Shown in pieces: positions 44,473-55,789 of a stretch of 64,000 nucleotides of DNA (its first letter is position 1; each line of letters begins with the position of its first letter). A program made the position numbers and the translations under genes. Under the pieces are notes generated by a model. The model did no database searches. It was not told where the DNA came from and was given only the letters and a program-made list of their open reading frames with translations. The DNA is from Shinisaurus crocodilurus (lineage: Eukaryota; Chordata; Lepidosauria; Squamata; Shinisauridae), in the NCBI GenBank assembly GCA_021292165.1, contig CM037883.1, forward strand, positions 9,067,434-9,131,433, written 5' to 3'.

Positions 44473-44664
44473 CAGTTTACAAATAACAGTTTACACGATG
44501 CAAGAAATGAAAAGAGGGGGGAATTTATTCAAAAGCCTGGGTAAACAAATAGGTCTTTAAGCACCAAAAGCTTGTAAGACTTGATGTTGCCCATATAAGA
44601 GTGGGGAGGGAGTTCCACAGCCGGGGTGCCTGTAACAAGGACACTGTCTCTCATATATCAAACT

Positions 44665-44898
44665 TCAGGCAAATGTGTCACCCATCCAGTGGGCATGCCT
44701 ACCTGATCTTAATATCAAGGCAGATGAAGGAGGGAGAAGGTGCTCCATCAGGTAATTGGGTCCTAAGAAATTTAGTGCTTTATATGTCAGCAGAAGCACC
44801 TTGAACTTGGCTAAGTAGCTTATTGGCAGCCAGTGCAACTCCTTCAAAACTGATGTAATTTGTTTCCTGCGTGCTGTCCAACTCAGCATCCTAGCCAC
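44665..44898 (-). pseudogene. L2 ORF2 C-terminal fragment
   Basis: The minus strand reads VLKELHWLPISYLAKFKVLL, then LTYKALNFLGPNYLMEHLLP, the usual L2 RT C-terminal blocks. Further on (near 44600), in another frame, RLWNSLPTLIW continues towards LKTYLFTQAFE. A frameshift near 44690 breaks it. Confidence 0.72.
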
Positions 44899-45052
44899 AG
44901 CATTTTACCCTAGCTACGCAACCTCTGGAGCAAGCTCTCAGGCAGCCCCATGTAAAGCACATTGCCATAGTCCAATTGTGAGGTTACCAGCACATAGAAC
45001 ACTGGCTAGGCTATGAGTGGATTACAAGAAGTAGACCCTTTCAAAAAAAGTA

Positions 45053-45220
45053 CCGTATTTTTCCGTGTATAAGACGCCCCCATGTATAAGACGCCCCCCA
45101 CTGGGCAGTTTTGCAACCGCGCAGTTCTCTCCTCGGCTTACTTCCGTGTATAAGACGACCCTCAATTTTTAGTCTAGCGATTTTAGGAAAAAGTATAGTC
45201 TTGTACATGGAAAAATACTG
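45053..45220. mobile_element. MITE with CCGTATTTTTCC ends, 168 bp, TA target site
   Basis: The left end CCGTATTTTTCCGTGTATAA is matched in reverse complement by the right end (TTGTACATGGAAAAATACTG). TA flanks both sides (45051-45052 and 45221-45222). GTATAAGACG occurs three times inside. A Tc1/mariner-type origin fits the TA site. No transposase. Confidence 0.75.
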
Positions 45221-45222
45221 TA

Positions 45223-45917
45223 CTGTTGCACACATATAAATCCTTTAAAATGTATCCACCACTGTATTGAGAAGAGCAAAAGGATTGAAACTGTTTTGGT
45301 GTTGTGGTACCAAAAAAAAAAAAAAAAAAGGAGCCTCAATAACTGCATGGTGGGAATTATTTATTGTACAGATTTGCAGAAAGAAAGTGCCAGCATTTGT
45401 AGCAAACAAACTCATAATTCTGCAAAAGAGTTAGCAATAAAACATCTGGAGTTATGACCCAGAAGGCTAGACCCTCTTTTATTCCCATTAAAGAGAAAAT
45501 AAATGATTATTAAGATTGGTGCCAGGTGTGTGCTTGTGTCTTTCCATTGTTTGTTTGTTTGTTTGTTTTTAAGTGCAAAAAGTTGCAAGATATTATAATA
45601 AAATGTTCAATTTGTAGAACAATAATTGTATGCTTCCCTCTGTTGCCTCCAGTTGCTTGATTTATCATACCTAGGACTAGGAGAATCATGCTTTCATCAG
45701 TGCATCATAAAACTGGGAAACATGAATCCACACAAGAGCAGGTGAGTATCAAAACCTTCTGATGTTGAAGAAACAAGCAGAGGTCCATGGAATTTTGTTG
45801 AAACTTTTTGTTTGTTTGTTTGTTTTAGAAAAAAAGCACCATGCAAATAACACTCTGATTAATCTGATCATGTTTTCCCCAGATCTATTTCCCCATCTAT
45901 GCACTTTCACCTTCTTA
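45223..45917. other. Stretch without recognised features
   Basis: An A-run of 17 lies at 45313-45329, and (GTTT)n tracts lie at 45550-45568 and 45808-45825. Nothing else. Confidence 0.45.
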
Positions 45918-46192
45918 TAGGGATGTGCCAAAACAGGGAAATCTGCTCATTTGAGCTCGACAGACTTCCTCCAGCCCTATTCCGATCTGATGATCGGAAG
46001 CAAGGCAAGTCGGGGGGGGGGGGGAGATTTCTGCAGACTTTCATCTCTAAGACAGGCTGCAATTTGCGTATTTTCTAGAAACCACTAGGAAAATTTGCAG
46101 AAAATTGGCAAATTTTACACAAATCGCGCTAGGACCACATGCTTTTTGGTGTTCCAATTTGTGCAAATCAGCCAGTTTTGCACAAATTTTCC
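45918..46192. mobile_element. hAT-like MITE, left part
   Basis: Starts TAGGGATGTGCCAAAACAGG and holds the CAAATTTGCGCAAAT-type motifs of the family, with a G-run at 46013-46024. The right end is cut off by the SINE. Confidence 0.5.
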
Positions 46193-46195
46193 TAA

Positions 46196-46400
46196 AGATC
46201 TGGGTTCTAGTCCCCACTCAGCCATGAAGCTCACTGGGTGACTTTGGGCCAGTCACGGACTCTCAGCCTGACCTACCTCACAGGGTTGTTGTGAGAATAA
46301 AATAGAGAGGAGGAGGAGGAATATTATGTAAGCCGCTTTGGGTTCCTTGCAGGAAAAAAGGCAGGATATAAATATAATAAATAAATAAAAAATAACATAT
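46196..46400 (+). mobile_element. Ther1/MIR-core SINE (Squam3-like), copy 9, 5'-truncated
   Basis: Begins at GATCTGGGTTCTAGTCCCC, so the tRNA-like head is missing. Core and AATAAATAAA tail are complete. Confidence 0.85.
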
Positions 46401-47165
46401 TTTTTTTAAAAAAATGTGTAAATGCACAGGGCTGATGAACTGGAATCTGGGAGGGGGGGTAAATTGTGAAAATCCATCGGATTTTCACCCCTTTGTTGAA
46501 TTCCTCACATATATCTGACTGAATTTTACTACAATGTTTGGAATGTGTATCTGTGTAATCCGATCTAAGGAAATAAAAGCCTGAATGGGAAAAGGACTCT
46601 CTCCTTGAATTGCCTGAGGGGCCAGGTAGCCTAGCTGCAACAGGTGGGGGACTTTTCCCATAGGGACCAACCACCTTTGAGCAGCAGTCCCCACAGGAAC
46701 CTAACTAAATTGGTGGGGACCAGTTCATGCAATGGGATCTTATTTCCACCACTGTAGAAAGTGAAAGCACGTAGAGAAGCATGTTTGTAGTTTTCTCAAG
46801 GGGCTTTATTTTGTTACCATATCATCTATTATGAGGTGCAGAACCTCACTCCTGGGGGAGCAAATCCTCCCCCTTCCCTGGCCATGCCCCCTTTCCCCTA
46901 ACCAGTGATTGATTGGTGGTTTCCTAGCTATTGTGCAGTTTCCCCCTCCATTCTAAAAGGGTGAAATGTCTCTCCTAAAGCTTAGTTACTGGCAGCAAGA
47001 ACATCAAGCCATAATATGCTGGTATTTTTCACATTTTTTTTATTTTGGCTCCACCCCTTTTGCCTTTGGCCCTCCCCATTCTGCATTTGGCTCCACCTCC
47101 ACCCGCCCCTGGAATGTGCCCTCCAAGAGCATCTCCAAAATTGAATTCAGTCCTCAGGCTGAAAG
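46401..47165. other. Unassigned; possible hAT fragment at 46840-47165
   Basis: The segment from 46840 shares CCTTTGGCCCTCCCCATTCT and AATTGAATTCAGTCCTCAGG with the antisense of 25.66-25.77 kb, so the two are copies of one repeat. Boundaries are unclear. Confidence 0.35.
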
Positions 47166-47328
47166 AGCTTGTCAAGGCCCTTTATTTGTTTAATTTTTAT
47201 TCTGTGCCCCTAGTCTATCATGATTGCTTCCCACTCCATTCTGGCAACAGTACAATGGAGGAGATTACACACAGAAGAGTTACTTCCCATGACAGTATTG
47301 GCTGTGCCCTCATTTTTGCCTTACTTCC

Positions 47329-47352
47329 GTGTGTGTGTGTGTGTGTGTGTGT
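47329..47352 (+). repeat. (GT)n microsatellite
   Basis: Twelve GT units. Confidence 0.96.
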
Positions 47353-47773
47353 GAACTGTTACAACACCATTTTAATAAAAGTATTATATGAGCAGGCAAT
47401 GAGAAATGATGAGGTGTTTGCCAGTACATGGAGATCATCCTCAGGAAGGCAGAACGCTATGGATTGTCAAGCTGGCTCATAACTCCTTTCCTGTTGCTGT
47501 TGCTAAAAGATAGAAAATCCTTCTTGGTTCATAAATAGTAGCGGATACCATGTGGGACTCTTTCTGTGCGAAGTCTTCTTCAGTTGTTGACGGGAGGATT
47601 AGTTAAATCCTTCTAAGGTAGCTGGGGTGGGGACGGAAGGTCTCCAAGAAGAATTCAGACCAAGTAAGTCTCAGACTGTTAGAGCTGTGGATGATTTCCA
47701 AAGTGCTATTTTGTTTCTGATTTATTCATTTGTTTTAAATTAAAGTTAAGCTTAGTTTGTACATTTTCATCAG

Positions 47774-47949
47774 GGATTTATGCTGCGGCTGCGGCTGCCG
47801 CCGCTGCCGCCACCGCCGCCGCCACTACTGCTGCACAAATGCTCAAGCTCAGCTCCCCAAGACTGCCAAACCAACCCAGTTGCCCCGTGGTTAGGAGGGC
47901 TTATCTTCAGAATGCAGAGAGAAATACTCCCCAAGCAAGTAAAGCTTTT
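47774..47949 (+). other. Exon-like block with (GCC)n polyalanine codons
   Basis: TTTTCATCAG ends at 47773 and AAAGCTTTT is followed by GTAAGT at 47950, a good consensus donor. Between them one frame is open for 58 codons: a polyalanine run (47782-47829), then QMLKLSSPRLPNQPSCPV and RRAYLQNAERNTPQASKAF. A second frame starts at ATG 47780 with a leucine/proline-rich N-terminus and stops after 57 codons. The GC-rich block stands out from AT-rich flanks. I recognise no protein, and a (GCC)n microsatellite next to chance splice sites explains it equally well. Confidence 0.2.
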
Positions 47950-48604
47950 GTAAGTGAACTCTCCCTCCTGCAATTTAGATCTGGACTTCAGAATCTGGAG
48001 ACCACTCTTGGCATCCCCTTGACCTTACGATTCCCTTGTTTTTCTTTGGAAGTACAGAAGCAGAATGCAGAAAGAAGCTGGCGGCGGGGTGGCAGAAGAG
48101 AGAGAGAGAGATCTGCAATCTTTTCTTCTTAGCTTTAAATTTTGTTTCTTTATCGCTCATTTATAATCCACATTAAACATTTTTTGAAACTGGTGTCTTA
48201 TCTTCTGAGACATAGAGGGACAAAAGGGGAAAAAAAATAGAAGTCCATTCAAGATTCAGGGGACATATATAGATCCTCTCAGTGTGGGCATAGATCCTCT
48301 TAGAGGAAATAATCCTCAGCAATTTACCCTCAAGTGTTAGGGATGCTCAAAGAATTCAATCTTCGTGGATTCTGATATGTATTGACTGGATCCACATGTC
48401 TCATACTAATGTGGAGATCAGAACTAAGTTATACACCAGCTTCTGCACTTCTTGAATGTTCTGATATAATTAAAAATACATTAAAATCATACTTTGAGAG
48501 AAAATATGTTTAGATATGAATTTAAAGGTGATGATTAATGCAGTTAACTTTTGAAAGGACATATTTATGCAGAAATGGGATGGAACAGACTGACTGGTCT
48601 ATAC
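47950..48604. other. Stretch without recognised features
   Basis: The open frame of the exon-like block continues to 48132 without a recognisable domain. A short (AG)n lies at 48100-48111. Confidence 0.4.
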
Positions 48605-48607
48605 CTA

Positions 48608-48858
48608 AATTTTATTTATTTATTTATTTATTTATTATATTTATACCCCGCCTTTTTTCCTGCAAGGAACCCAAGGCAGCTTACATCATCCTCCTCCTCT
48701 CCATTTTATCCTCACAACAACCCTGTGAGGTAGGTCAGGCTAAGAGTCAGTGACTGGCCCAAAGTCACCCAGTGAGCTTCATGGCCGAGTGGGGACTAGA
48801 ACCCGGATCTCCCGAGTCCCAGTCCAACTCTCACCACTACACCATACTAGCTCCAAAT
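48608..48858 (-). mobile_element. Ther1/MIR-core SINE (Squam3-like), copy 10, antisense, with target duplication
   Basis: In antisense the (TTTA)n tail leads through CCCCGCCTTTTTTCCTGC and the core to the head (ACCATACTAGCTC). AAATTTTA occurs at 48607-48614 and again at 48855-48862, a plausible 8-bp target duplication. Confidence 0.88.
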
Positions 48859-48862
48859 TTTA

Positions 48863-49139
48863 CGTGTAGTTAAATTCAGTCAGATATGGAGGACACTGAC
48901 TCAGGCAACATATTAAGAAAGTTGAGGGAGGTGAATAGTAAAACGACATGTCAAATTTTAGGTAGATTCTTCAAACTCATGCAACAAATCCATAGTAAGG
49001 TACAGATGTTGAGGGTCAATCACACATCTGAAGCTATTTGATGAACAATCAGCCAACACTGAGGCATCACTGGAGAAACATCTTCATTGTTACACCCTTT
49101 GTTACATTTGACCTGAACAAATGCCAGATCTATTTGTAA

Positions 49140-49178
<39 letters not shown>

Positions 49179-49265
49179 CCCCCCTCCCCTTGGATGCCAC
49201 AATGTTCCTCACTAAGTAAGCCACTGTGAATTTTCTTATTAAAATACCTGTGCAAGGTTGCGAAT
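48863..49265. other. Unassigned sequence left of the L1, with (TA)n
   Basis: The (TA)16 microsatellite is at 49143-49174. Otherwise I see nothing. Confidence 0.45.
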
Positions 49266-49278
49266 AGTAAACCGAAAT
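49266..49278 (+). repeat. L1 target-site duplication, left copy
   Basis: AGTAAACCGAAAT, identical to 53590-53602 beyond the A-rich tail. Confidence 0.9.
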
Positions 49279-49279
49279 G

Positions 49280-49390
49280 GGGAGGGTCCAGAATCAATGG
49301 GTCAACTGGAAGAAGAAGGAGCAAGCGGAGGAATTGTATAAGAGGTTGTTTCAGCACGAGAAGAAAGAAGAAAGAGAAAATGTTTTATAA
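49280..49390 (+). pseudogene. L1 ORF1 C-terminal end
   Basis: The first 36 codons of the element are open and end in TAA at 49388-49390. They read WVNWKKKEQAEELYKRLF followed by a Lys/Glu-rich end. Position just upstream of ORF2 and a charged C-terminus fit the end of the L1 RNA-binding ORF1 protein. The sequence is too short for domain assignment, so identity rests on location. Confidence 0.5.
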
Positions 49391-49604
49391 AGAAATTATC
49401 TGGGAGGGAATGAGGGGCTGCTGTTCGGGTGGGTGATGGTTCCTTCCCCCCCCCCGGGATAGGTGGGTAGGTTTAGGGTGGGGCAAGATGCCGTGGTTTA
49501 GCAGGGGGGGTAGTTTAGTTGAATGTGGGGGTGGGTTAATGGGCTTGTTATTGTTTAGTATACTCACTTTTAGGGACCAAAAAAGAAAAAAATGATGTTA
49601 ATAG

Positions 49605-52600
49605 ATGGATCATAAGTTAAGAATTTCAACCTTAAATGTTAAGGGGCTAGGTTCAGTTACCAAGAGGAGGCGAATAGAAGCACTTCTTAAGAAGGATAAG
49701 GCAGATATTATATTCTTGCAAGAAACGCACCAGGCAAGGAAAGGAGTCAATGAATTGAAACTGAGGTGGTCTAGAATATATGAGATAGCATGTGGATCAT
49801 CTAAATCAAGAGGAGTAGCAATTATAATTTCAAAGAATTGTGGTTTTAATGTTTTAAAGGTGAAAAAGGATGGTATAGGTAGATATATTATAATGTATGA
49901 GACCTTGGGAGGAGAAGAATATGTAATAGTTAATGTTTATGCTCCCAATCAAAATCAAGGAGAATTTTATCAACATGTGTTTAAAGAAATGGGTAATTTT
50001 CAAAATCAAAGGGTTATTATGGCTGGGGACTTTAACATGGTATTGGATAGAAGAAAAGACAAATCCAATCCGACGAGAGAAGATCAGAGAAATAATTTAA
50101 CGATTTTGAATAAGTTAATTAGTAAGGAAGGGTTGCTAGATGTTTGGAGAGGGGTCAAGGGGAACAAGGAAAGATATACATTCTACTCAACAGCAACTAA
50201 GAACTATTCTAGGATAGATTTTATATTTGTGTCCAGGACACTGTTTTCAAGGGTCTTGGGCACAGAGATAGGAGTAATAAAAGTTACAGACCACGCATTG
50301 GTTAATATGGATTTGAAGATACATAAGGATTATAGAGAAGCGAAAAGATGGAGATTGTAATATTTTTCGTTTTAAACATTTAACAGAAAAAATAGAGAAG
50401 GAATTGAGGGAAATTTGGGAATTTAATCAAACAGAAGAATGTACTGAAGCGATAATATGGGATACAATGAAGAGTGTAATGAGAGGAATAGGATTGAGAG
50501 AGGCAATAAATTTGAGGAAACAACAAGAAGTTTTTTTATCAAAAGCTAGAGGGGCAGATTAGGGATTTGGAAAAGAAGTATTTAGAGAAGAGGGATAAAA
50601 AGATTTTTGCAGAATTACAGGGTGAAAGGAAAGAATTGGAGAATAAAGAATTGGACAGGGTACAAAGGAATTTGATTTATACAAAAAGGGAGTATTTTGA
50701 GAATAGTAATAAAAATTCTAAAATGTTGGCTAGATTAGCACATTTAAAAAAAGAAAAAAGCTTAGTGGGGTGATTAAAGATAAGAGGGGCAAAGAATATA
50801 ATTTATTAAAGGATAAACTGAAAATTTTCCATGAATATTATACGGAGTTATATAAGGCAGGAAAATGGTCAGAAGCTGTGAGTAGAAAATATATCGAAAA
50901 AAAATTAAAAATTAAAATCCAGGAAGAAGATAGAGAGAAATTGGAGCAACCATTCACGGAAATTGAAATAGAAAATGCTATAATTAAATTGAAACAGGGG
51001 AAAACGCCAGGATTGGATGGTCCGGGGGCGGAATATTATAAAGTTTTTTAAAAAATGTTAATTCCAAAGTTAAAATGGTTGTTTAATGATATTCTACAGG
51101 GGGGAGAGATCCCCCCATCGTGGAAATAGTCTTTGACTATTTTAATTCCGAAACCAAGGAAGGACTTAGCAGAACCAGGTTCTTATAGACCAATATCATT
51201 AATAAATCAAGATGCTAAATTATTGACAGCAATTTTAGCTAGAAGAATGAATAGTTTTCTAAATAAGTATATAGGGATAGATCAATGTGGTTTCATTCAA
51301 GGAAGACAAATGGCAGACTTAACAAGAAGGGTTCTGAATATAGTATATTTAATAAAGAAAAATAATTTGAAAGCGGGGGTTCTTGCATTGGATATTTTTT
51401 TAAAGCCTTTGATTGTGTGGAATGGCCTGCATTAAAGATGTTAATAAAAACTATGGGGTTTGGAGAAAAGTTTATAGGTATTACTAATCAATTATATACT
51501 CATAATGTTACGTCAGTAATTGTAAATGATGGAATAACAGAAACGATTAGCCTAGGCCGGGGAACTAGACAGGGTTGTCCCCTTTCCCCAGTATTATTTG
51601 TGTTAGTTATGGAATTGTTAGCGAATGCGATAAGACAGGAAAGGAAATTACAGGGGATAGGGATAGAGGCTAAATGTAAGATAAACCTTTTTGCAGATGA
51701 TATATTGTTAACATTAGAAAGGCCTATGGAAAATTGGGATTGGATAGAGAAACATTTAGATGAATTTAGGGAAGTAACGGGGTTAAAAGTTAATTGGGAT
51801 AAATCGGAGATAATGACATTTAATTATAGTAAACTGGAGGAAAGGGGATTTAAACAAAGGAAAGTTGATATAAAGATAAAAAATATAATTAAATATTTAG
51901 GTATTGATATATTAAAAGATATGGATAAAATAGGGGAATGGAATATAAAAAAATTAAAAGAAGAAGTTAAAAATAAAATAGAGGATTATAAAAAATTGGG
52001 ATTATCATGGTTCGGCAGGATAGCTTTGATTAAAATGAAGATTTTACCGAAGTTTAATTTTTTATTTAGAATGATACCATATAAGATATCAGAGAAAGAA
52101 ATCAAAGATTGGCAAGTAATGTTAAATAGCTATTGCAATGGGGGGAAAAGTTCAAGGATTACTAAGAATAGATGGTATAAAGCTCAAAAAATAGGGGGAC
52201 TTGGTCTCCCTAACTTAAAATGGTATTATATAGCTAATCAACTTAGATATATTATGGATATTATTGTTAGAAAGGATTTTATGTGGTGGGAAATAGAAGC
52301 ATTTGAATTGGGTAATAGGGTGGAGAAATTTTTATTTACAAAACAAGGACATATTATATTTTCTAAAAGATTAGAAAATCCCTTTTTAAAAAATATGTTA
52401 GAAATTTGGGGTAGAAATAAGGAAATATTTTTACCAGGTATATCCCCACTTACTCCAGTGGTGGTTATGGAGGATTTTCCAGAGAATGTTAGACATTTAG
52501 AACGAATTTTTAGAGAGAAAAAAGTGATAAGTTTAATGGATTGGCTGGAAAAAATGGAGACAAGACAGCAAATAAATATAGGGTTGGGGCAGGAAGAATT

Positions 52601-53440
52601 TCGTGGTTAAATTTAATTCAACTAGTACAATGGGGTAAGAAATGGAAGAGGAGACATGAGCATGAAAGAGATTTCACCGCATTTGAGCAGTTGGTTATGT
52701 CTAGAGAACTTATAGAAGGAAATGCATCAGCTAGGGGTCTTACAAAGATGTTATATAAAATGTTGCAGAAATCAGAAGAGCAAGCAGAAAATCTTAAAAT
52801 AGTTTGGGATACAGAGTTTGAGGAGGAAATATCAAAGGATGAGTGGAACAAGATTTGGGATAGGCGAATATTGAAAAATATGTCTATAAGAATCAAAGAG
52901 AATTTTTATAAGCTAATTTGGAGATGGTATTTGACTCCGGTGAGATTGAATAGAATAGATAACAAATGTTCTCCAATGTGTTGGCGAGGATGTCAGGAGC
53001 TGGGTACATATGCTCACATGTGGTGGAGTTGTAAAAATGTAATGGATTTTTGGAAAATGATTTTTGAGGAAATATCAGAAATTGTTGGAGCTGACTTAGA
53101 GGTTTGTCCTAAACTAGCTTTGCTATCAATAACGGAAAAGGTGACCGGTCCTCAAAACGTTAAAGAATTAATTATAAATTTGTTAACGGCAGGTAGATTA
53201 ATGATAGCAAGGAAATGGAAAATTCAGCAAGTTTTCACTATTACCGATTGGTATAAAGAAGTATGGGATATGGCATTGAATGATATGTTGACTTGTAATA
53301 TCAAATGCAAAAGGGGTCAATTAAAGAAAAATATTTTTAAGGATATTTGGGGTTTATTTCTGGAATATGTGTTAAAAAAGGGGAAAGGGAGTTTACCCTG
53401 TCAAGATATGTTGTATTTTTGGAATAATGAACAATTATAG
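49605..53440 (+). pseudogene. L1 ORF2 (endonuclease and reverse transcriptase), broken
   Basis: ORF2 would nick target DNA and reverse-transcribe L1 RNA there. The endonuclease (49605-50357, residues 1-251) has all expected catalytic positions: N11, E40 in FLQETH, Y112 in VYAPN, D142/N144 in GDFN, D205 in SRIDF and D229/H230. Then come 50358-51051 in three frames; RT motifs RPISLINQDAKLL and GFIQGRQM (51133-51400); RQGCPLSPVLF; and the catalytic FADD at 51690-51701. The C-terminal zinc-knuckle block (CWRGCQELGTYAHMWWSC) is near 52980-53035. Frameshifts fall near 50358, 50530 (T7), 50755 (A-runs), 51395 (T7) and 52560-52600. In-frame stops are at 51049-51051 and 51127-51129. It cannot produce a working protein as written. 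Confidence 0.92.
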
Positions 53441-53589
53441 AGTTATTGTATTATTTGGTCCCATGGTGATGGGAGCACTATATTAGTTATATGTGTGTGT
53501 TATTTTCTTTGTATTGTTTAAAAATTTTTAAATTATTTATTTTAAAAAAGAATAGAATTAAAAATATAAAAAGAAAAAAAAAAGAAAAA

Positions 53590-53602
53590 AGTAAACCGAA
53601 AT
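53590..53602 (+). repeat. L1 target-site duplication, right copy
   Basis: AGTAAACCGAAAT, directly after the A-rich tail. The first A is ambiguous with the tail. Confidence 0.9.
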
Positions 53603-55558
53603 TGTACTTGTGAGACTCTCTGGATTGTTTGCTGCATGAAAAGGTGCTGCATTAGGGGCGCTTGCGATGAATTCTCTGGAGGTTCCTCCCCCGCCCCCTC
53701 TGCAAGAATGTAACTAAGGACGGTAATTTCAGTTACTAGGTAACAAAGACCTGGACAACCTTATAAAAAGTCCTAATGAACAACAAAAATTGCTGCTGTT
53801 AAATTATGTTAGCATCTTGTCTTACTGAATACCTCTGTACGTAGCACTATTTTTCATAGATGAAGAGTTGTATTGCCTTGCATACACAATATGGGAATGA
53901 GTGTAAAGAGTAAACAGAATAATTTTCTAAAGCTAAAGACTATATATTTTCTGAATTTCTTCCAGAGGGAAGACTACAATGAAAAATATGAGCTAAAAAT
54001 AAAAGGGAATATGATATTATTGTATTACTATTATTGATATGGTTTACTGAAGGACAGCCTAAAACTCGGTATTGTACAAATTTTGTGTGTCTACTATCTG
54101 TTGACTTACTGTTTATGCTGGTCTTGGACCGTAATAAAGATTTGATTTGATTTACTATTGTTGATATACTTTGTAAACTATTGGAACAACTTTGCAGATC
54201 CAGAGAGAGTTCAGATCCCTAGCTAAAATCAACAACCTTTTCCTTAAGATAGTTCATTGTCCCCCAACATGATGTCCTCCAGACAGCATGGGTGATGGAG
54301 CTCAAATAATGTTCCACAGCCTAATGTTTGTCCATTTCCTGAATTTGGTTTTTTTGTTTTGTTTTGTTCATAAAATTTGTTCATGCAAAACACAGCTGAA
54401 ATTGCCGTGGCGCCCCAGAGTGCGAGGAGAGGGGGTGAGGCACTGTGAGGATACTGGGTATGTTGATGGAACCTCTCCTCTCCCCTCCCTGCCCCCAAAA
54501 GCCCATTATATGGAAGTTCAGAAAAGGCATTCAAAACTTTGGACGTCAGTTAGCATTTAATTACACATATAGTTTTGGTATGACCATATTAGCAACTTTA
54601 TTTACAAGAGACGCCTCCAACTGTCCTTATCTTCAAGCTCTGGATATTGATGAAACTCTGCCTTCCTTTTCTTTTCTTTCTCCCCCCCCCCCCCGGCCTC
54701 TCCTTCTGCTCTGGAGACTAGTACTTGCCAAGTTTATATCCTTCTGACTCAACCATGGACTTTTCATGGACAGGGCATGTTCTTTTCCATTCTCTGTCTC
54801 CTTAAGGAAGCACCAGTGACCACCTGCACCAAATGTTCTACATCTGGGCTTCATACCTTCTCCCTGCAGCCTTTTCCTCCTTCACTTCTCCTGTCTCTTC
54901 TGTGTTTCAAATATGAGACATCTGAGTTGATGTCTCATATTTGTAGCCCATCTCGGGGGCTGCAGATGCTATGTAAGGAGGATATTATGCAGAAGAGAGG
55001 GCACCTCTGCTCTTTGATACCATTGCCTGGGGGCACCCTTGCTGTACTAGACATTCACGAGCAGCTAGTCTATCACATATGATACCTTATTACACAGTAT
55101 CTGGGTGAAAATCTGACTCAACTTGCACAAGTGCAGAGGCTTAGTTGGTCTTTAATTAATTTGATTATTCCTAACAAATTTTCTGAATACCAGAAATTGG
55201 AGCTAGCATTTGACTTGGAATTAACTCTAACTTTAATGAATAACACAAAGGCAAGACGTGATTGCAGCTAATACCACTAACTGTGAATTAAACAGAATTC
55301 TGGTACAATTATTAAAAGGTCCAAGAGTTCATAAATGAAATGAATGCTGAGAATTGCTTTCCCCCCAATGTGGGGAAAGTATTCCTTTTGGAACTAATAC
55401 GGTACAGTGACTGAATTGGCCGAAATGCAGGATTTCAAGGCTACCTATAGCATATATTTTTAAATGTATGATGAGAAGTGCATCATCTGCGTGTTTCCAG
55501 TTGGGCTAATGCCTTGGAAAAATGATAGGGTAATCATGGTTGCACACATGTGCAGAAG
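53603..55558. other. Mostly unassigned; LINE-like tail near 54050-54165
   Basis: GCTGGTCTTGGACCGTAATA followed by AAGATTTGATTTGATTT looks like a non-LTR retrotransposon 3' end with short tandem units; I cannot name the family. A C-run lies at 54684-54695. Two partly complementary copies of TGAGACATCTGAGT/TGATGTCTCATATTT lie at 54912-54942. Nothing else is firm. Confidence 0.35.
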
Positions 55559-55650
55559 GTCTCCTCCTCCTCCTCCTCCTCCTCCTCCTCCTCCTCCTCC
55601 TCCTCCTCCTCCTCCTCTTCTTCTTCTTCTTCTTCTTCTTCTTCTTCTTC
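55559..55650 (+). repeat. (TCC)n(TTC)n mirror-type polypyrimidine microsatellite
   Basis: About 19 TCC units pass directly into about 11 TTC units, 92 bases of pure pyrimidine. Poly-Ser, poly-Pro and poly-Leu frames here are artefacts. Confidence 0.97.
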
Positions 55651-55789
55651 AGTAAAACACTTTTTTAAAAATGGGTTAGTTTATTATACTGATTTGACTA
55701 TGAGAATACAAAACCTGGGCATCACTAATGCATTACTGACACTCTGCAAACTGGATCAAGCAATTTAGAACCTCAAAATCAAGGGAGAA

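Larger units (their letters stand above)
43977..45015 (-). mobile_element. L2 with CR1 at its 3' end, antisense (chimera, longer copy)
   Basis: Reading the minus strand, L2 RT C-terminal and 3' sequence (45015 down to 44464) joins CR1 ORF2 C-terminus and 3' end (44463 down to 43977). The junction is identical to that at 12684/12685. Over the last 113 L2 bases the two copies differ at only two or three positions. The CR1 terminus carries the TCTATGAT repeat. This copy keeps at least 550 bases of L2, the 12.6-kb copy only 113, as expected if both were 5'-truncated from one chimeric source. Confidence 0.78.
49279..53589 (+). mobile_element. L1 LINE, 5'-truncated, 4.3 kb, with perfect 13-bp target duplication
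   Basis: The copy comprises the last codons of ORF1, an inter-ORF region with G-rich runs, ORF2, a short 3' UTR and an A-rich tail (53550-53589). Identical 13-base duplications flank it, so its ends are certain. The sequence is distinctly A-rich on its sense strand compared with its surroundings, as usual for L1. The 5' truncation removes nearly all of ORF1 and the promoter. The intact duplication and long open stretches suggest a fairly young insertion. Confidence 0.95.

Noticed and set aside
49143..49174. (TA)n as part of the L1 or its promoter
   Set aside because: It lies outside the target-site duplication, so it belongs to the pre-insertion locus.
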